In this document: piece by piece, positions 63,820-64,000 of the stretch
Layout: every line of letters starts with the position of its first letter
How positions within the stretch are numbered: the stretch's first letter is position 1
Assembly: GCA_963846715.1 (NCBI GenBank)
Contig: CAWJXA010000002.1
Coordinates: 372,001-436,000 of the forward strand
Origin: Bog-257 sp963846715
GTDB taxonomy: Bacteria; Acidobacteriota; Terriglobia; Terriglobales; Acidobacteriaceae
Reading direction: 5' to 3'
DNA length: 64,000 bases
The notes under the pieces: generated by a model
Told to the model about the DNA's origin: nothing
The model's database searches: none
Seen by the model: only the letters and a program-made list of their open reading frames with translations
Program-made: the position numbers and the translations under genes

Positions 63820-64000
63820 CTATTTCGCCAATAGTTCGCGCATCCGCAGCCGAGCCTGGTGAAGTCCCAAGCGCGATTCTTCGTCGCTAAGGCCCAGCGT
63901 CCGGGCTATCCGGGCATGATCGTAGCTCTCCACGTCGTGCATCAGGAAGATCATCTTTTCCGTAGGGGGCAGCTGAACCACCGCGCGCTCCAAATCAACG
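63820..64000 (-). CDS. Sigma-70 family factor, region 4 (C-terminal fragment)
   Basis: The minus strand encodes 59 residues to the window edge, ending RMRELLAK with the stop at 63820-63822. The visible part, LERAVVQLPPTEKMIFLMHD, VESYDHARIARTLGLSDEES, RLGLHQARLRMREL, is region 4 of an ECF-type sigma factor: an LP-start helix, then a helix-turn-helix (YDHARIARTLG) that would read the -35 element. The rest lies beyond the window. Confidence 0.85.
   Translation of the reverse strand, partial: VDLERAVVQLPPTEKMIFLMHDVESYDHARIARTLGLSDEESRLGLHQARLRMRELLAK

Overview
The window is about 59-60% GC and reads like a soil bacterium of the Acidobacteriota (inference). Support comes from tandem 'GloVer'-type repeat proteins, intergenic gaps packed with small hairpin repeats, a carbohydrate porin, a Mo-hydroxylase island and a complex I operon. 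No rRNA, tRNA, phage or CRISPR was found. At least eight genes carry single-base frameshifts whose reading continues in another frame with good family similarity. I take most of these as sequencing or assembly errors, probably long-read, rather than true decay.

Layout. 1-7000: end of a multicopper oxidase, two tandem secreted GloVer-repeat paralogs, and an OprB-type porin with a late frameshift. 7000-12900: a MacA/MacB-like export system (HlyD adaptor, ATPase, two FtsX permeases) with an unrelated hypothetical gene lodged between the permeases. 13200-20400 (minus strand): a coenzyme F420 set (cofG-cofD-cofC, cofE, cofH-npdG) plus a flavin-reductase-like gene, split by repeat-rich gaps. 20650-33860 (plus strand): an apparent catabolic island with a CoxMSGL-like molybdenum hydroxylase, two ketopantoate-reductase-like genes, an SRPBCC protein, two M24-fold hydrolases, an M20 hydrolase and an LLM-class (probably F420-dependent) oxidoreductase. 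34000-46800: lactate and pyruvate handling (lldP, cstA, lutC, a fused lutB-lutA, an MFS carboxylate carrier), interrupted by a periplasmic carbonic anhydrase, a YegP-like protein, a 2-TM/RCK channel and a quinoprotein-like beta-propeller. 46960-47560: a HigBA toxin-antitoxin pair with a frameshifted toxin and a near-perfect, apparently leaderless promoter. 47800-60180 (minus strand): complex I genes nuoA, C, D, H, I, J, K, L, M, N; nuoB is missing from its usual place, where a RAYT transposase flanked by inverted REPs sits. 60200-64000: a HEAT-like protein of unknown function, lysS, and the end of a sigma-factor gene.

How it fits together. The F420 genes could supply the LLM oxidoreductase at the end of the catabolic island, which makes an F420-linked pathway for a nitrogen-containing substrate the best candidate for an undescribed system. 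Lactate oxidation by LutABC and the NuoEFG-less complex I would feed electrons to quinone. The intergenic DNA is remarkable: at least five repeat classes coexist, including RAYT-type REPs tagged with GTAG, two-hairpin elements, CACGGAG inverted repeats, a 296-bp nested cruciform, and degenerate arrays of exact 7-bp period that hug gene ends.
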